Source: Enterobacter cloacae (GTDB lineage Bacteria; Pseudomonadota; Gammaproteobacteria; Enterobacterales; Enterobacteriaceae). From it: a stretch of 64,000 nucleotides of DNA. Numbering within the stretch: position 1 is the stretch's first letter; each line of letters begins with the position of its first letter. The DNA lies in the NCBI GenBank assembly GCA_014169315.1, contig AP022133.1, forward strand, positions 3,782,001-3,846,000, given 5' to 3'. A program made the translations under genes and the position numbers. The notes under the pieces are model-generated. The model was not told the origin of the DNA. It ran no database searches and worked only from the letters and a program-made list of their open reading frames with translations. Positions 16,265 through 24,847 of this stretch are shown here, piece by piece.

Positions 16265-17677
16265 TTACCCCATCGCCCGGTTAACGACTTCGTGGTAACG
16301 CGCCGGGGAAGCGTGCAAGTAAAGCTCCGTTACTTTGATAGTGCTGTGACCCAATAAGTCTTTGACGGTGTGAATGTCGGCCCCGCTCTCAATGAGCTTT
16401 GTCGCAAAGGTATGACGCATCTCATGGATGGTGAACGGTGGAATACCCGCAGCCTCACAAAGTCGTTTTTGCAGGCGACGCGGCTCAGCAACCGGATTGT
16501 CGGTTCCCTTGCCCGGAAATACCCAGCCTTCATCACCCAGATGCTGACGCTGTTCTGTCAGAAGAACGAAAGCCTTATCACATACCGGTACACGGCGTAG
16601 TTTGCCGTTTTTGGTATGGCGAAGGGTGATAACCTTGCGGCTCCAGTCCACATCTTCAAGACGAAGGTGACGGGTTTCCCCCAGACGCAGCCCCGTCAGG
16701 GCAAGGAACATGAGAAGAGCAAGGGCTTCATGATCGGGTTTACCATTACGCCAGCGCTCACAGACGTCCATCCAGCGCTGAAGCTGGGAGTCATCCATGG
16801 CACGGCGATCTGACGTCACTTCAGGCAGCGCTTTGATATAAAGCGCCGGAGAGCGGCTGATGTATCCCATGCGTATAGCCCAGGTAAACACCGCTTTAAT
16901 GAGCGCCAGATGGCGGTTGCGGGTGGCAGGCTTGAGATCGAGATTATGCAGATAGCTCAGAATATCTGCCTCCGTCATACCTGCCAGCTTTTTGTCACCG
17001 AGAAGAGGGCGCAGGTATTTACGGATCTTAGAAAGGTCGGTGTTAGCTGAACGCTTAACGCCCGTGCTGAGTACGCTTTTCTCATACTCATCCACAAGCT
17101 CATTAAACGTCATTTTACTGTGAGTAAGAAAACGCTCACCGTAAGCCTCAACGGCGGTCTTGAGCTCCTGAATTATTTTAAAGGCATGCTCCCTTGCATC
17201 TTTAATTGAAATTTCCGGGTAGCCTCCTACGGCAACGTAGATATTCTTTCCGCGAATACTTTTGCGGACAATAAATTTAATGCGACCTGATGGATAGAAT
17301 ATTGCCTTAAGTCCGGTTAACTTCTTATCGCTGGTCTCGATTGTTTGTGCAGCTTGTACTGCACGGATTTTATATTCATCAAAAAGGGCTTTAGTAAAAA
17401 CACCTCCAGTATTTTTAGGTGCAACCCCTGGATATTCTACAACATCAGATACTCCAGAGTCGGAATACCCCTGAGCTTCCACATCTACATTGAAGGAATT
17501 TTTATGAGCAGCTGTGATGCTCTTTTCATCCAGCACTTGCGTTATTTTATTTAAAGGGTAATTAACTTTCATAATATGTACATGGTCCTCTGAAAATTCA
17601 GATGATAATGAGTAATTTAATATGTCGGCCAACAATGGGATAAGCTTATTTATTCGTGGCATCACTTTCAAGCCCAT
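16265..17677 (-). CDS. Second tyrosine recombinase (int2)
   Basis: A 470-aa integrase unrelated at close range to int1. The N-terminal 90 residues are an unusual AT-rich extension with no recognised domain, so translation may begin later (for example MKVNYPLNK, codon 36). Then come a DUF4102-like arm domain (GLKAIFYPSGRIKFIV), a core-binding domain, and a catalytic domain with Arg in ALTGLRLGETRHL, IHEMRHTFA (H-x-x-R) and LGHSTIKVTELYLH with the Tyr. It is transcribed toward int1 and in the same direction as the DUF927 gene. Two integrases 2.5 kb apart suggest one element inserted in, or fused to, another. Confidence 0.88.
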   Translation of the reverse strand: MGLKVMPRINKLIPLLADILNYSLSSEFSEDHVHIMKVNYPLNKITQVLDEKSITAAHKNSFNVDVEAQGYSDSGVSDVVEYPGVAPKNTGGVFTKALFDEYKIRAVQAAQTIETSDKKLTGLKAIFYPSGRIKFIVRKSIRGKNIYVAVGGYPEISIKDAREHAFKIIQELKTAVEAYGERFLTHSKMTFNELVDEYEKSVLSTGVKRSANTDLSKIRKYLRPLLGDKKLAGMTEADILSYLHNLDLKPATRNRHLALIKAVFTWAIRMGYISRSPALYIKALPEVTSDRRAMDDSQLQRWMDVCERWRNGKPDHEALALLMFLALTGLRLGETRHLRLEDVDWSRKVITLRHTKNGKLRRVPVCDKAFVLLTEQRQHLGDEGWVFPGKGTDNPVAEPRRLQKRLCEAAGIPPFTIHEMRHTFATKLIESGADIHTVKDLLGHSTIKVTELYLHASPARYHEVVNRAMG

Positions 17678-18171
17678 GAAAAATCAGCTCTTACATGCCC
17701 ATTGACATTTAATACTCAAGTCAGAAAGACCATGATGATTCATCAGGAGTACTCCTGCTCAGGGAAAAGGGAAAATAGCGTTAAACCCTATAAAAAAATT
17801 GTGTTCCGGATGCATCGCCCAAAGTAAGTCAACTTTTGAGGCCCTGAAATAAGAAAATGGTAATAGACCCCACCGATTTTCGACTAAAAAACAACCCAAT
17901 AAGGCATTTAAAATTAATGCTATTTAAATCAATAGATTAAAGTGATGATTTTGACAATATGCAGCCCAACTTAAGGGTAAATCAACCTTTCAACAATCAA
18001 AACCACACTCCATTAATTTTTATTATTGTGACAATCATCACATTTTACACCTGCGGGTGCTTTGATTTTGTACATTCACAAAGCTCACCAACCCCAACGA
18101 CTATGAACGTAAAAAACCTCTTTTTATGCACATATTATTTCCATGTAAATCAATTCATTATGGAGATAATC
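17678..18171. other. AT-rich intergenic region between int2 and a plus-strand operon
   Basis: 494 bp with no convincing gene; an open plus frame from 17959 has low-complexity composition and no ribosome-binding site. It must hold the divergent promoters for int2 and the operon starting at 18172, but I cannot fix a -10/-35 pair with confidence. Confidence 0.5.
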
Positions 18172-18525
18172 ATGTTCAAGCTCACGACACCCACCAGTCT
18201 TCCCCTTCTCAAACTGCCCGCCTCCGCGCTGGAAGCCCTCAGCAATGAAATCCTTGGCCCCGTCGATGATATCGACCTGTTTACCGCCTTCTGGAACGAA
18301 ACGGAAACCCTGCTCTGGCATCTCAACCATGATGACACGCTGCCCGAAGACCCGCTGCTGGCAGTGGCACTGGCTAACCCGGAATACGTCACCGCACTTG
18401 ATGATGGCTGGTATCTCCTGCTCGGTATCGTCTGCGATAACGGACAGGGTATCTATCTGGTGTTCCCGGACACGACAGTTATCACTCAACTCCAGAACCT
18501 GATTGAGGCGCTGAACCATGAGTAA
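18172..18525 (+). CDS. Hypothetical protein, first gene of a small island operon
   Basis: 117 aa, start MFKLTTPTSLPLLKLP after a GGAG site; longer upstream starts lack one. The protein is acidic, soluble, Leu- and Asp-rich, with no known motif visible. It overlaps the next gene by 8 nt, so the two are translationally coupled. The operon continues with a second unknown protein, a DUF2787 protein, an LRAT-like protein and an HTH protein. Confidence 0.72.
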   Translation: MFKLTTPTSLPLLKLPASALEALSNEILGPVDDIDLFTAFWNETETLLWHLNHDDTLPEDPLLAVALANPEYVTALDDGWYLLLGIVCDNGQGIYLVFPDTTVITQLQNLIEALNHE

Positions 18526-18949
18526 GAAAAAAATCGCTACCGAAGCCGCCGTCATCGAAAGCTATACCGTGTTCTACAGCGGGGAAGCAGAGAAAATCAG
18601 CCCCCATAGCAAGGGACTGCTGACGTATGAGCTGGGTAAAGAGGGTGAAACCGGCAGCCTTGCCCTGCGCTTAACCGCCAATGGCGAAGGAGGCCTGTTC
18701 TCCCGTGAATGGATAGCGCTTGATGCGATTCACGCCATTCTGGAACAGCAGCAGGACAGCTTCCCGTCCCGTGTATTTCGCCCACTGTTTGGTCAGGGCA
18801 GTACCAACAACGCCGGGTTTCTTGCTGCTGTGCTCAGAAGTCCGGATATCTGCCTTATCGAAGCGGACAGCAGCAGACTCTTTATGCACCGCTGCTATGC
18901 CGACTGGCAGCATCGTATGACGCAGCTTGCCGCACTCAGCCAGGACTAA
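18518..18949 (+). CDS. Hypothetical protein, 143 aa
   Basis: Start MSKKKIATEAAVIESYT overlapping the preceding stop by 8 nt. A mixed alpha/beta soluble protein with no motif that I recognise (segments LLTYELGKEGETGSLALRL and RVFRPLFGQGSTNNAGF). 46 nt separate it from the DUF2787 gene. It is likely a functional partner of the preceding 117-aa protein because of the coupling. Confidence 0.72.
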   Translation: MSKKKIATEAAVIESYTVFYSGEAEKISPHSKGLLTYELGKEGETGSLALRLTANGEGGLFSREWIALDAIHAILEQQQDSFPSRVFRPLFGQGSTNNAGFLAAVLRSPDICLIEADSSRLFMHRCYADWQHRMTQLAALSQD

Positions 18950-18995
18950 TCCCCACTTTTTCTGTGTTCCATACCCCTTAAAAAGGAAATTCACT

Positions 18996-19424
18996 ATGTC
19001 ATCACCCGCTATATTGCAGGGCGGCTATGTGCTGCCGCTCTCCCGGTCGTTCACTCAACTGCTTCTGGGTATCGTTGCGCAAAAACCGCCTCATCGTCAC
19101 CCCATCACCGGATTAACCATTAACTTCCGTGACCCTGAATACTCACCGGAAAAGGGCGGCTGGCATCCGGTCGAAATACGCCTCATCCCTGCCGGAGAAG
19201 ACTGGCAGCTCGATTACGTCACCGATTTTCACTATGCAGGACATCCATGGCCTGAGCTTGAAAAAGATGTCGATGTGAGCTGGACGCAACAATACACGTG
19301 GCTTTCCCGTTGTGGCGATATCTCTCATGTCGACGCCCGTGAGTTCTGGTCGCTATGGGAAAGTAACTTTATGGCTTACCACGATATGGGGGTTTTCACG
19401 GTCCGTACGTTGTGGGAAAGCTGA
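18996..19424 (+). CDS. DUF2787 family protein
   Basis: 142 aa; start MSSPAILQGGYVLPLSR after AAAAGGAAA. The sequence around NFRDPEYSPEKGGWHPVEI and TDFHYAG is the conserved core of DUF2787, a family of unknown function found in enterobacterial islands. Aromatic residues are frequent in the C-terminal half (WTQQYTWLSRC, FWSLWESNFM). It belongs to the 18.2-20.2 kb operon. Confidence 0.72.
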   Translation: MSSPAILQGGYVLPLSRSFTQLLLGIVAQKPPHRHPITGLTINFRDPEYSPEKGGWHPVEIRLIPAGEDWQLDYVTDFHYAGHPWPELEKDVDVSWTQQYTWLSRCGDISHVDAREFWSLWESNFMAYHDMGVFTVRTLWES

Positions 19425-19482
19425 GTGTTCACTACGTTTCCCCCGCATCCCCCCTCTCCCCCATAGTAAGGAACTGAATGTT

Positions 19483-19947
19483 ATGTACCGGCTTCTGCTG
19501 CTTAACTTCGTGGATTCATTTATCGATAACTGCATTCTCTCCTGCGTCGATGAACCGGCTTACGGTGGTATCGTGCAGTGCGAACTGCTTTTTGGCCTTG
19601 CCGCACACAGCGGTATCTATGTGGGTAACGGCGATATTGTTCATCTTGACGGCGACGGCATTGTTATCCGAAGTAATGCTCGTGAGTTTCTTGACCGGCT
19701 CGATGGCTGGAACTCCGCTATCTCTGTGTATACCGACTGTATGGATTTGACACCACGGGGTTGTGCGCGGGCCGCTGAACGGGCAAAGGCGGCAGTGGGT
19801 CAGCGCTATCCTTATAGCCTGCTCGACTTTAACTGCCACCGGTTTACTGCCCGCTGCGTTACCGGCGATTCGTGCCCTGATATCTGGCTTGCCAGACATC
19901 TCGATTCTTTTCAGAAAGGGGACCGATGGCGCGTATGGCAACGATGA
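19483..19947 (+). CDS. LRAT/NlpC-P60-like cysteine hydrolase or acyltransferase
   Basis: 154 aa with the catalytic arrangement of the lecithin:retinol acyltransferase (LRAT) family: His42 in AAHSGIYVGNG, a second His12 residues later (His54 in IVHLDG), and a Cys in FNCHRFTA (Cys118), corresponding to the family H, H and NCEHF motifs. Such enzymes use a Cys-His pair on acyl or peptide bonds. There is no signal peptide. The start follows TAAGGAAC; a different ATG 5 nt earlier is out of frame. It overlaps the following HTH gene by 22 nt. Substrate and role in the island are unknown. Confidence 0.72.
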   Translation: MYRLLLLNFVDSFIDNCILSCVDEPAYGGIVQCELLFGLAAHSGIYVGNGDIVHLDGDGIVIRSNAREFLDRLDGWNSAISVYTDCMDLTPRGCARAAERAKAAVGQRYPYSLLDFNCHRFTARCVTGDSCPDIWLARHLDSFQKGDRWRVWQR

Positions 19948-20165
19948 AAGCCAGCCGTTGCAGGCAACGTGTCACCGGACAGGGAGAACGGCTCATCCGG
20001 CTGACCATGGTGCTGTTTTACGGTCAGACAATATCTGTTCGCTACATCATCCGGCAGTTTGACGTGTCTCCCCGCACAGCAAGACGGGACCTCGCTCAAC
20101 TGGCCTTTGTGCTGGAATCCGCTGGCCCTCACCGCTGGCGACTGGCTCCCTCGCTGAAACCCTGA
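19926..20165 (+). CDS. Small DeoR-type HTH protein without effector domain
   Basis: 79 aa, basic N-terminus, then a helix-turn-helix reading ISVRYIIRQFDVSPRTARRD, the DeoR/WYL-type pattern. It closely resembles the HTH of the 21622-22335 regulator (LAEEFGVTTRTLRRD), but no ligand domain follows. It overlaps the LRAT-like gene by 22 nt. It may regulate the operon or compete for the sites of the full-length WYL protein. Confidence 0.68.
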   Translation: MARMATMKASRCRQRVTGQGERLIRLTMVLFYGQTISVRYIIRQFDVSPRTARRDLAQLAFVLESAGPHRWRLAPSLKP

Positions 20166-20242
20166 CTTTTTTCTCTGCCGGACATCTCCTGACCACCCCG
20201 TATGGCAGGCTGTCTCCGCTTTTCAATCCATAAGGGAACATG

Positions 20243-20626
20243 ATGAAAACTTTAAAACTGTTAACCGCCGCAATTCTGCTTTCCGCCTTCAGCCACAGCG
20301 CGTTCGCCGACGAGCAGGCTGACGCTCAGATGATTACCAATTCGACCTTCTGCGCGATGTACTCCACCCGCCTGACCCAGACCAGCGACAGCGGCCTTCA
20401 GTTAAAAGGCGTCAATCTCAATGCCCGCATCAACGGACCGGTATTCAACAGGGTACTTCAGGTGATGAACCAAACCTATGGCAGAACCTGGCTCGAATCA
20501 AATGCCCGTAACGGCAGCATGACCGCCATGCAACTTTCGCAGTCGGAGCTTCTGTATAACCCGGAATATGCCCGGCAGTGCGATTCTTTTGCGGATAAAG
20601 TGGAAAAGGAATGGCGCGGAAAGTAA
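20243..20626 (+). CDS. Small periplasmic protein of unknown function
   Basis: 127 aa starting MKTLKLLTAAILLSAFS, with a clear signal peptide and cleavage after SAFA (before DEQAD). The mature part of about 105 residues has two Cys (FCAMYS and ARQCDSF) that could form a disulfide. An ATG one codon upstream is possible, but the AAGGG site spaces better to 20243. Followed by a strong terminator. Confidence 0.72.
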   Translation: MKTLKLLTAAILLSAFSHSAFADEQADAQMITNSTFCAMYSTRLTQTSDSGLQLKGVNLNARINGPVFNRVLQVMNQTYGRTWLESNARNGSMTAMQLSQSELLYNPEYARQCDSFADKVEKEWRGK

Positions 20627-20660
20627 TCCCGACGCGTTATACCTCCATCCGGTGAACAGA

Positions 20661-20687
20661 AACCTGCTTTCGGGCAGGTTTTTTTTT
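20661..20687 (+). terminator. Rho-independent terminator after the exported protein
   Basis: AACCTGC-TTTCG-GGCAGGTT hairpin followed by a run of T. Confidence 0.85.
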
Positions 20688-20705
20688 ACTTTTTTGTTTT
20701 TCAGG

Positions 20706-20722
20706 CGGACAAACCCTGTCCG
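20706..20722. promoter_or_regulatory. Palindromic operator-like site upstream of the YaaW-like gene
   Basis: CGGACA-AACCC-TGTCCG, ending 47 bp before the start codon at 20770. The 19-bp block GGCGGACAAAYCCTGTCCG recurs with one difference at 21561-21579 before the WYL regulator. Confidence 0.6.
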
Positions 20723-20769
20723 GTGGCTTCCTTAAACTGTCAGGTCTAATATCTGCAATGAGGTGAAAT

Positions 20770-21519
20770 ATGGCTACCTACCGACACGACCCCGACCTTG
20801 AGTTTCTACGCCACTGCCATCGTGACGATCTGGATTTACTGGTTTCTGTGCTTATCTGCGATCCGAAAGACGGACTGGCACGCATCACGGAAACGCTGAC
20901 CTATGATCCTCAGTATAAAAAACACAAGCCCAACCACCCGCGCTACTGGGATGCCATTGCCGCCGAGGTTCAGACGTTTGGGGCGAACAGCTTTGCCACG
21001 CTGCTCCGCTGGGGTAAAGGGGTACTGTACCGGGAAATTCTCACCGATGCCTGCGATAAAATGAAGGTGAACTACAACAACAAATCCAGTGTTGAAACCA
21101 TTGAAATGAATCTGCTGATGAAGATCCTGGAGAAAAGTCTTGAGAAGATGACGCCTGACCAGCTAAAGACCGTGGCGGAAGAATTGCAGACAGGCTACAG
21201 CAACCCCACACCGGAGTTGCTGACCATGGCAATCCAGGCGGGGATAAAAACATCCGGGTTTGCGGCCTATCAGATGGCACTTGTTGTCACAAATGGTGTG
21301 GCGAAAGCCCTGTTAGGCAGAGGGCTGACCGTTGCAGGAAATGCCATGCTGACGCGTACCATGGGCGCTTTTGCCGGTCCCGTGGGCTGGGTGCTCAGTT
21401 CTCTCTGGCTGCTGATTGATTTAGCCGGTCCCGCATACCGGGTGACGCTACCATCCTGCATTTTTATTGCCTACATGCGCCAGAAGCATCTTTATTCACC
21501 TGAGAATACTGACGTTTAG
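20770..21519 (+). CDS. YaaW-family (UPF0174/DUF3944) protein
   Basis: 249 aa similar to E. coli YaaW from end to end: LEFLRHCHRDDLDLLVSVL, HPRYWDAIAAEVQTFGANS, LLRWGKGVLYREIL and GPAYRVTLPSCIFIA correspond to conserved YaaW segments. The N-terminal DUF3944 zinc-ribbon-like part is followed by helical regions and a weakly hydrophobic Gly/Ala segment (GLTVAGNAMLTRTMGAFAG). Function is unknown; homologues are common on enterobacterial islands beside GTPase and WYL genes. Good GAGGTGA ribosome-binding site. It shares a palindromic upstream element with the WYL gene. Confidence 0.8.
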   Translation: MATYRHDPDLEFLRHCHRDDLDLLVSVLICDPKDGLARITETLTYDPQYKKHKPNHPRYWDAIAAEVQTFGANSFATLLRWGKGVLYREILTDACDKMKVNYNNKSSVETIEMNLLMKILEKSLEKMTPDQLKTVAEELQTGYSNPTPELLTMAIQAGIKTSGFAAYQMALVVTNGVAKALLGRGLTVAGNAMLTRTMGAFAGPVGWVLSSLWLLIDLAGPAYRVTLPSCIFIAYMRQKHLYSPENTDV

Positions 21520-21562
21520 CACTTACATTTAAGGTATTCAGACTTTAAAAAACTTCAGAGGG

Positions 21563-21579
21563 CGGACAAATCCTGTCCG
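21563..21579. promoter_or_regulatory. Palindromic operator-like site upstream of the WYL regulator
   Basis: CGGACA-AATCC-TGTCCG, ending 42 bp before the ATG at 21622; same site as 20706-20722. It probably binds the WYL/DeoR-type protein (autoregulation). Confidence 0.6.
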
Positions 21580-21621
21580 CTACTGCTGGCATCATTTCCC
21601 GGCTAAATTCGGAAATGATGT

Positions 21622-22335
21622 ATGACGCTGATAACACAAGAAAACGAACATGACAGACTGGCAACCCGCCTTTCCATCATCCTGAGCCGTTTGTTTCAGG
21701 GTGAAAAGCTGCATATCGGGACGCTGGCAGAAGAATTTGGAGTGACGACGCGAACGCTGCGACGGGATTTCAACGTCCGTCTGACCTACCTTGATATTGA
21801 ACAGAGCAACGGCGTGTATCAGCTTGCCTCACATTACTTTCGTCGCCGCACGGAACGGGATATGAAGATACTGGCGAGGTTGCTGCATCTTGACCGTCTG
21901 TTACCCGCGATGGATGCCAAACTACTGAGCCTGATGCTTGACGGGGAACGCCCCTCGCCATACAGGATTATGCTACCGGAGCCGCGCCAGAAACCCACCC
22001 TTTTCGGTGATTTCAGCAGACTGACGCTCGCCATACTTAACCAGACCCTGGTGCGTATCAGAACCGACGAAAACGTCAGCCATACCGTTCATCCCTACCG
22101 TCTGCTTTGCAGCCATGCGGAGTGGTTTCTTGCCGGATGTACGTCATCGGGCGTGTTCGTTATTTCCCTGTCCCGAATCAGGCTGGTTGAGGTATTACCG
22201 GATACAACGTTTGAGATCGATAACACACTCATTTCGCTGATTGAACAGTCTGACTTTATGGAAGCCTTACCCCACATGAACATTATTCATAAGATAATGC
22301 ATTACGGGAGTAAACAGACGAATAATCGTAATTAA
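21622..22335 (+). CDS. WYL-domain transcriptional regulator
   Basis: 237 aa. The N-terminal DeoR-type helix-turn-helix (LHIGTLAEEFGVTTRTLRRD, residues about 30-50) is followed by a WYL ligand-binding domain with HPYRLLCSHAEWFLAG (the position of the W-Y-L signature) and the Arg-rich strand VISLSRIRLVEVL. Proteins of this type repress defence and phage-island genes and respond to nucleic-acid or nucleotide signals in known cases. The gene is preceded by a palindrome also found in front of the YaaW-like gene, so the two are probably co-regulated. Confidence 0.85.
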   Translation: MTLITQENEHDRLATRLSIILSRLFQGEKLHIGTLAEEFGVTTRTLRRDFNVRLTYLDIEQSNGVYQLASHYFRRRTERDMKILARLLHLDRLLPAMDAKLLSLMLDGERPSPYRIMLPEPRQKPTLFGDFSRLTLAILNQTLVRIRTDENVSHTVHPYRLLCSHAEWFLAGCTSSGVFVISLSRIRLVEVLPDTTFEIDNTLISLIEQSDFMEALPHMNIIHKIMHYGSKQTNNRN

Positions 22336-22393
22336 AATCACAACATATTATTAGTGATGATTAAATCACATTAACATGATAAGTGAGAAAGTT

Positions 22394-22705
22394 ATGATTA
22401 TCGATAAAGAATACGCACTTGTAGATGCAACAGCAAGACTTAACACTGACCTGAGGGATTATGAATATGAAATAAACAACGCCGCCATCATAACATTTGG
22501 CAATGACCTCATTGAGGTAATCGTATATCAGTTCAGCTTTATCATCAGCATCAGGGCAGAGGGTGAAAAAATAAAGCACGGCCTTCTTGTTAACTTCGGT
22601 AAAAATATAGCAAGACAGGTTTCATCACTTTGTGCATCCGCAATGCGAGTCTACCCTAACGAAAAACACAAACCGAGCCGTCAGCTTTTCCACTGCATAA
22701 ATTAG
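22394..22705 (+). CDS. Hypothetical protein, 103 aa
   Basis: Unrecognised small protein; start MIIDKEYALVDATARL after GTGAGAAAG (an ATG six codons upstream is possible). Mixed composition, no signal peptide or strong membrane segment. It lies alone between the WYL regulator and the DUF262 gene on the same strand. Confidence 0.5.
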   Translation: MIIDKEYALVDATARLNTDLRDYEYEINNAAIITFGNDLIEVIVYQFSFIISIRAEGEKIKHGLLVNFGKNIARQVSSLCASAMRVYPNEKHKPSRQLFHCIN

Positions 22706-22778
22706 TTTGTGCAAAGACTGTACTACCGACACGCTTTAAATTAAAATAGGCCAGCTAATATAACATATGAGGTTTATG

Positions 22779-24644
22779 ATGGCTGGCCAGTATGAAAAAG
22801 CAATAACGATAAAACAAGCGATAGACTCAATTAATTTACGCCACTATCTTCTGCCTGCAATTCAGAGGAAGTTCGTCTGGAGCAGCAGGCAGATATGTCT
22901 GCTGTTTGATTCCATCATGCGAGACTACCCGATAAACTCTTTCATGATGTGGGATATCCGTAGTGCCAGTATTAAAAACGATTACAAATTCTATGAATTC
23001 CTGAAAGAATACTGTCAGCGATTTAATGAAGAAAATCCCTGCGTAGCAACAAATGCTGGATTTCATGATTTCAAGGCTGTGATTGATGGTCAGCAACGTC
23101 TCACATCATTATATATTGGATTGTGTGGAACGTATGCGTATAAACAGCCCCGGGTGTGGTGGCCTTCGGCACAGGATGATCGCATCCTGCCGCCCAGAAA
23201 GCTTTACGTCGATTTAACCGCGCCACTTAAGTCAGACGACGAACTCATGATGAAGTACAACTTCAGGTTCCTGACCGAGAAGCAATATACTGATTCACTT
23301 ACCGATAACAAACATCACTGGTTCTGCCTGCACGAAATATTAAAATACGAGCAACATGATTCTCCTGATGATATTTTATTTAACGTTTTCGTACCAGAAC
23401 TTGAAAAAAGAGATCTCATTTCCAGTGAATTTTCCAGAAAAACTCTGCTTAAACTTTATACCAAGATAAGAACTGAAAATCTTATCCACTACTTCAATGA
23501 GAGCAGTCAGGACATTGATCATGTGCTGGATGTTTTCATCCGCACGAACAGCGGGGGGACAAAACTTGAGTTCTCTGACTTACTGATGTCAATAGCGGTA
23601 GCGCACTGGCAGGGTGATTTCAGAAGAGAACTGGATGAACTGACAAAAAATATTTATCAGAATAATGAAATGGGTTTTTATATTGAAAGAGACTGGTTCT
23701 TAAAAACCAGCCTGATGCTTATTGACTCTGACGTCCGGTTCAAAGTAAAAAACTTCACTTCAGAGGAGGTCGGTAAGATACAACAACAATGGTCTGAAAT
23801 AAAATCCTGTATCAAGGAGACCTTTATTCTTATCAGGCGATTCGGCATCAATCCACAGTCTTTGATATCTAAAAATGCAGTCATTCCTGTGGTCTACTGG
23901 CTTTACAAAAAGCAAACCAGTGGACATCCATTATATACAACGATTAATCTCCTGAATAAGAACCACAATGAACGCTCAGTAATTAGCCAGTGGTTTTACA
24001 TGGTACTTCTGAAAGGGATCTTTGGAAGCCAGGCAGATGCGCTACTCACGAGTATCAGAGATGTAATGAAAAATAGTCTTTCAGATATTCACTTTCCTCT
24101 TGAGAAGATTATTGACAGATATAAAGGCTCGAATAAGGACCTCAGATTTGACGACGAATACATCGAAAGCCTTCTCAATATCAGATATGGCGAAGGTCGT
24201 TGCCGCGCACTATTGCATCTTCTGTTCCCTGAAATGAATCCGACCGAGGTGTTTCATATTGATCACCTTCACCCAAGAAATCACTTCTCAAAGAAATATC
24301 TTGAAAAATTAGATTATGTTGCGAACTCACCAGAGAACCTCAGCTTTTATGAAAACCCGGAACACTGGGACACCATACCTAATCTTCATTTACTGAATCA
24401 TTCTCAGAATATAAGTAAACAGGATACTTCCCTGAAACAATGGTTATCTCAGTCATCAAACAACTATACGCCATCAATGTTGTTAGTTTCAGATGACAAT
24501 ATTGAGTTCAGTCGCTTCCCGGAATTCTACAATGAGCGAAGAAACGCCCTGAAGCAAAGACTGCTGAATCGGGTATTTCTTATAACAAAAATAGATTCAT
24601 CACCATCCACAATGGATACGGATGAAGAAATTCTCACCGACTGA
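22779..24644 (+). CDS. DUF262/DUF1524 (GmrSD-like) modification-dependent restriction candidate
   Basis: A 621-aa single-chain protein. The N-terminal ParB-like DUF262 domain shows QRKFVWSSRQICLLFDSI and the invariant DGQQRLTSL (about residues 104-112), then VFIRTNSGGTKLEFSD. The C-terminal HNH-like DUF1524 domain shows HIDHLHPR (about residues 492-499), NLSFYEN and NLHLLNHSQNISKQD. In GmrSD the DUF262 part hydrolyses nucleotide and the DUF1524 part cuts modified phage DNA, so a type IV restriction role is likely. The start at 22779 is set by GAGG six bases upstream; two earlier ATGs space badly. It lies directly upstream of the type I hsd operon. Confidence 0.82.
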   Translation: MAGQYEKAITIKQAIDSINLRHYLLPAIQRKFVWSSRQICLLFDSIMRDYPINSFMMWDIRSASIKNDYKFYEFLKEYCQRFNEENPCVATNAGFHDFKAVIDGQQRLTSLYIGLCGTYAYKQPRVWWPSAQDDRILPPRKLYVDLTAPLKSDDELMMKYNFRFLTEKQYTDSLTDNKHHWFCLHEILKYEQHDSPDDILFNVFVPELEKRDLISSEFSRKTLLKLYTKIRTENLIHYFNESSQDIDHVLDVFIRTNSGGTKLEFSDLLMSIAVAHWQGDFRRELDELTKNIYQNNEMGFYIERDWFLKTSLMLIDSDVRFKVKNFTSEEVGKIQQQWSEIKSCIKETFILIRRFGINPQSLISKNAVIPVVYWLYKKQTSGHPLYTTINLLNKNHNERSVISQWFYMVLLKGIFGSQADALLTSIRDVMKNSLSDIHFPLEKIIDRYKGSNKDLRFDDEYIESLLNIRYGEGRCRALLHLLFPEMNPTEVFHIDHLHPRNHFSKKYLEKLDYVANSPENLSFYENPEHWDTIPNLHLLNHSQNISKQDTSLKQWLSQSSNNYTPSMLLVSDDNIEFSRFPEFYNERRNALKQRLLNRVFLITKIDSSPSTMDTDEEILTD

Positions 24645-24847
24645 ACGTTCTGCCCCGATAGTATTGGGGCTTCAGTATTTATCGTCAGCGCAACGTATCT
24701 ACTGGCCTGGCTGAAAGAGCGTTGGCTACACAACCGGGCAAACGAACTCTCAGTGCAACGTATGACATACAAAGCCTGTCATCAATATGAAATTGCGATA
24801 AAATCGGACCAATAACAGTACTTAAGAATCATACAACAGGATACAAA

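Noticed and set aside
17959..18171. 71-codon N-terminal extension of the 117-aa protein
   Set aside because: Low-complexity AT-rich sequence; the GGAG site supports the start at 18172.
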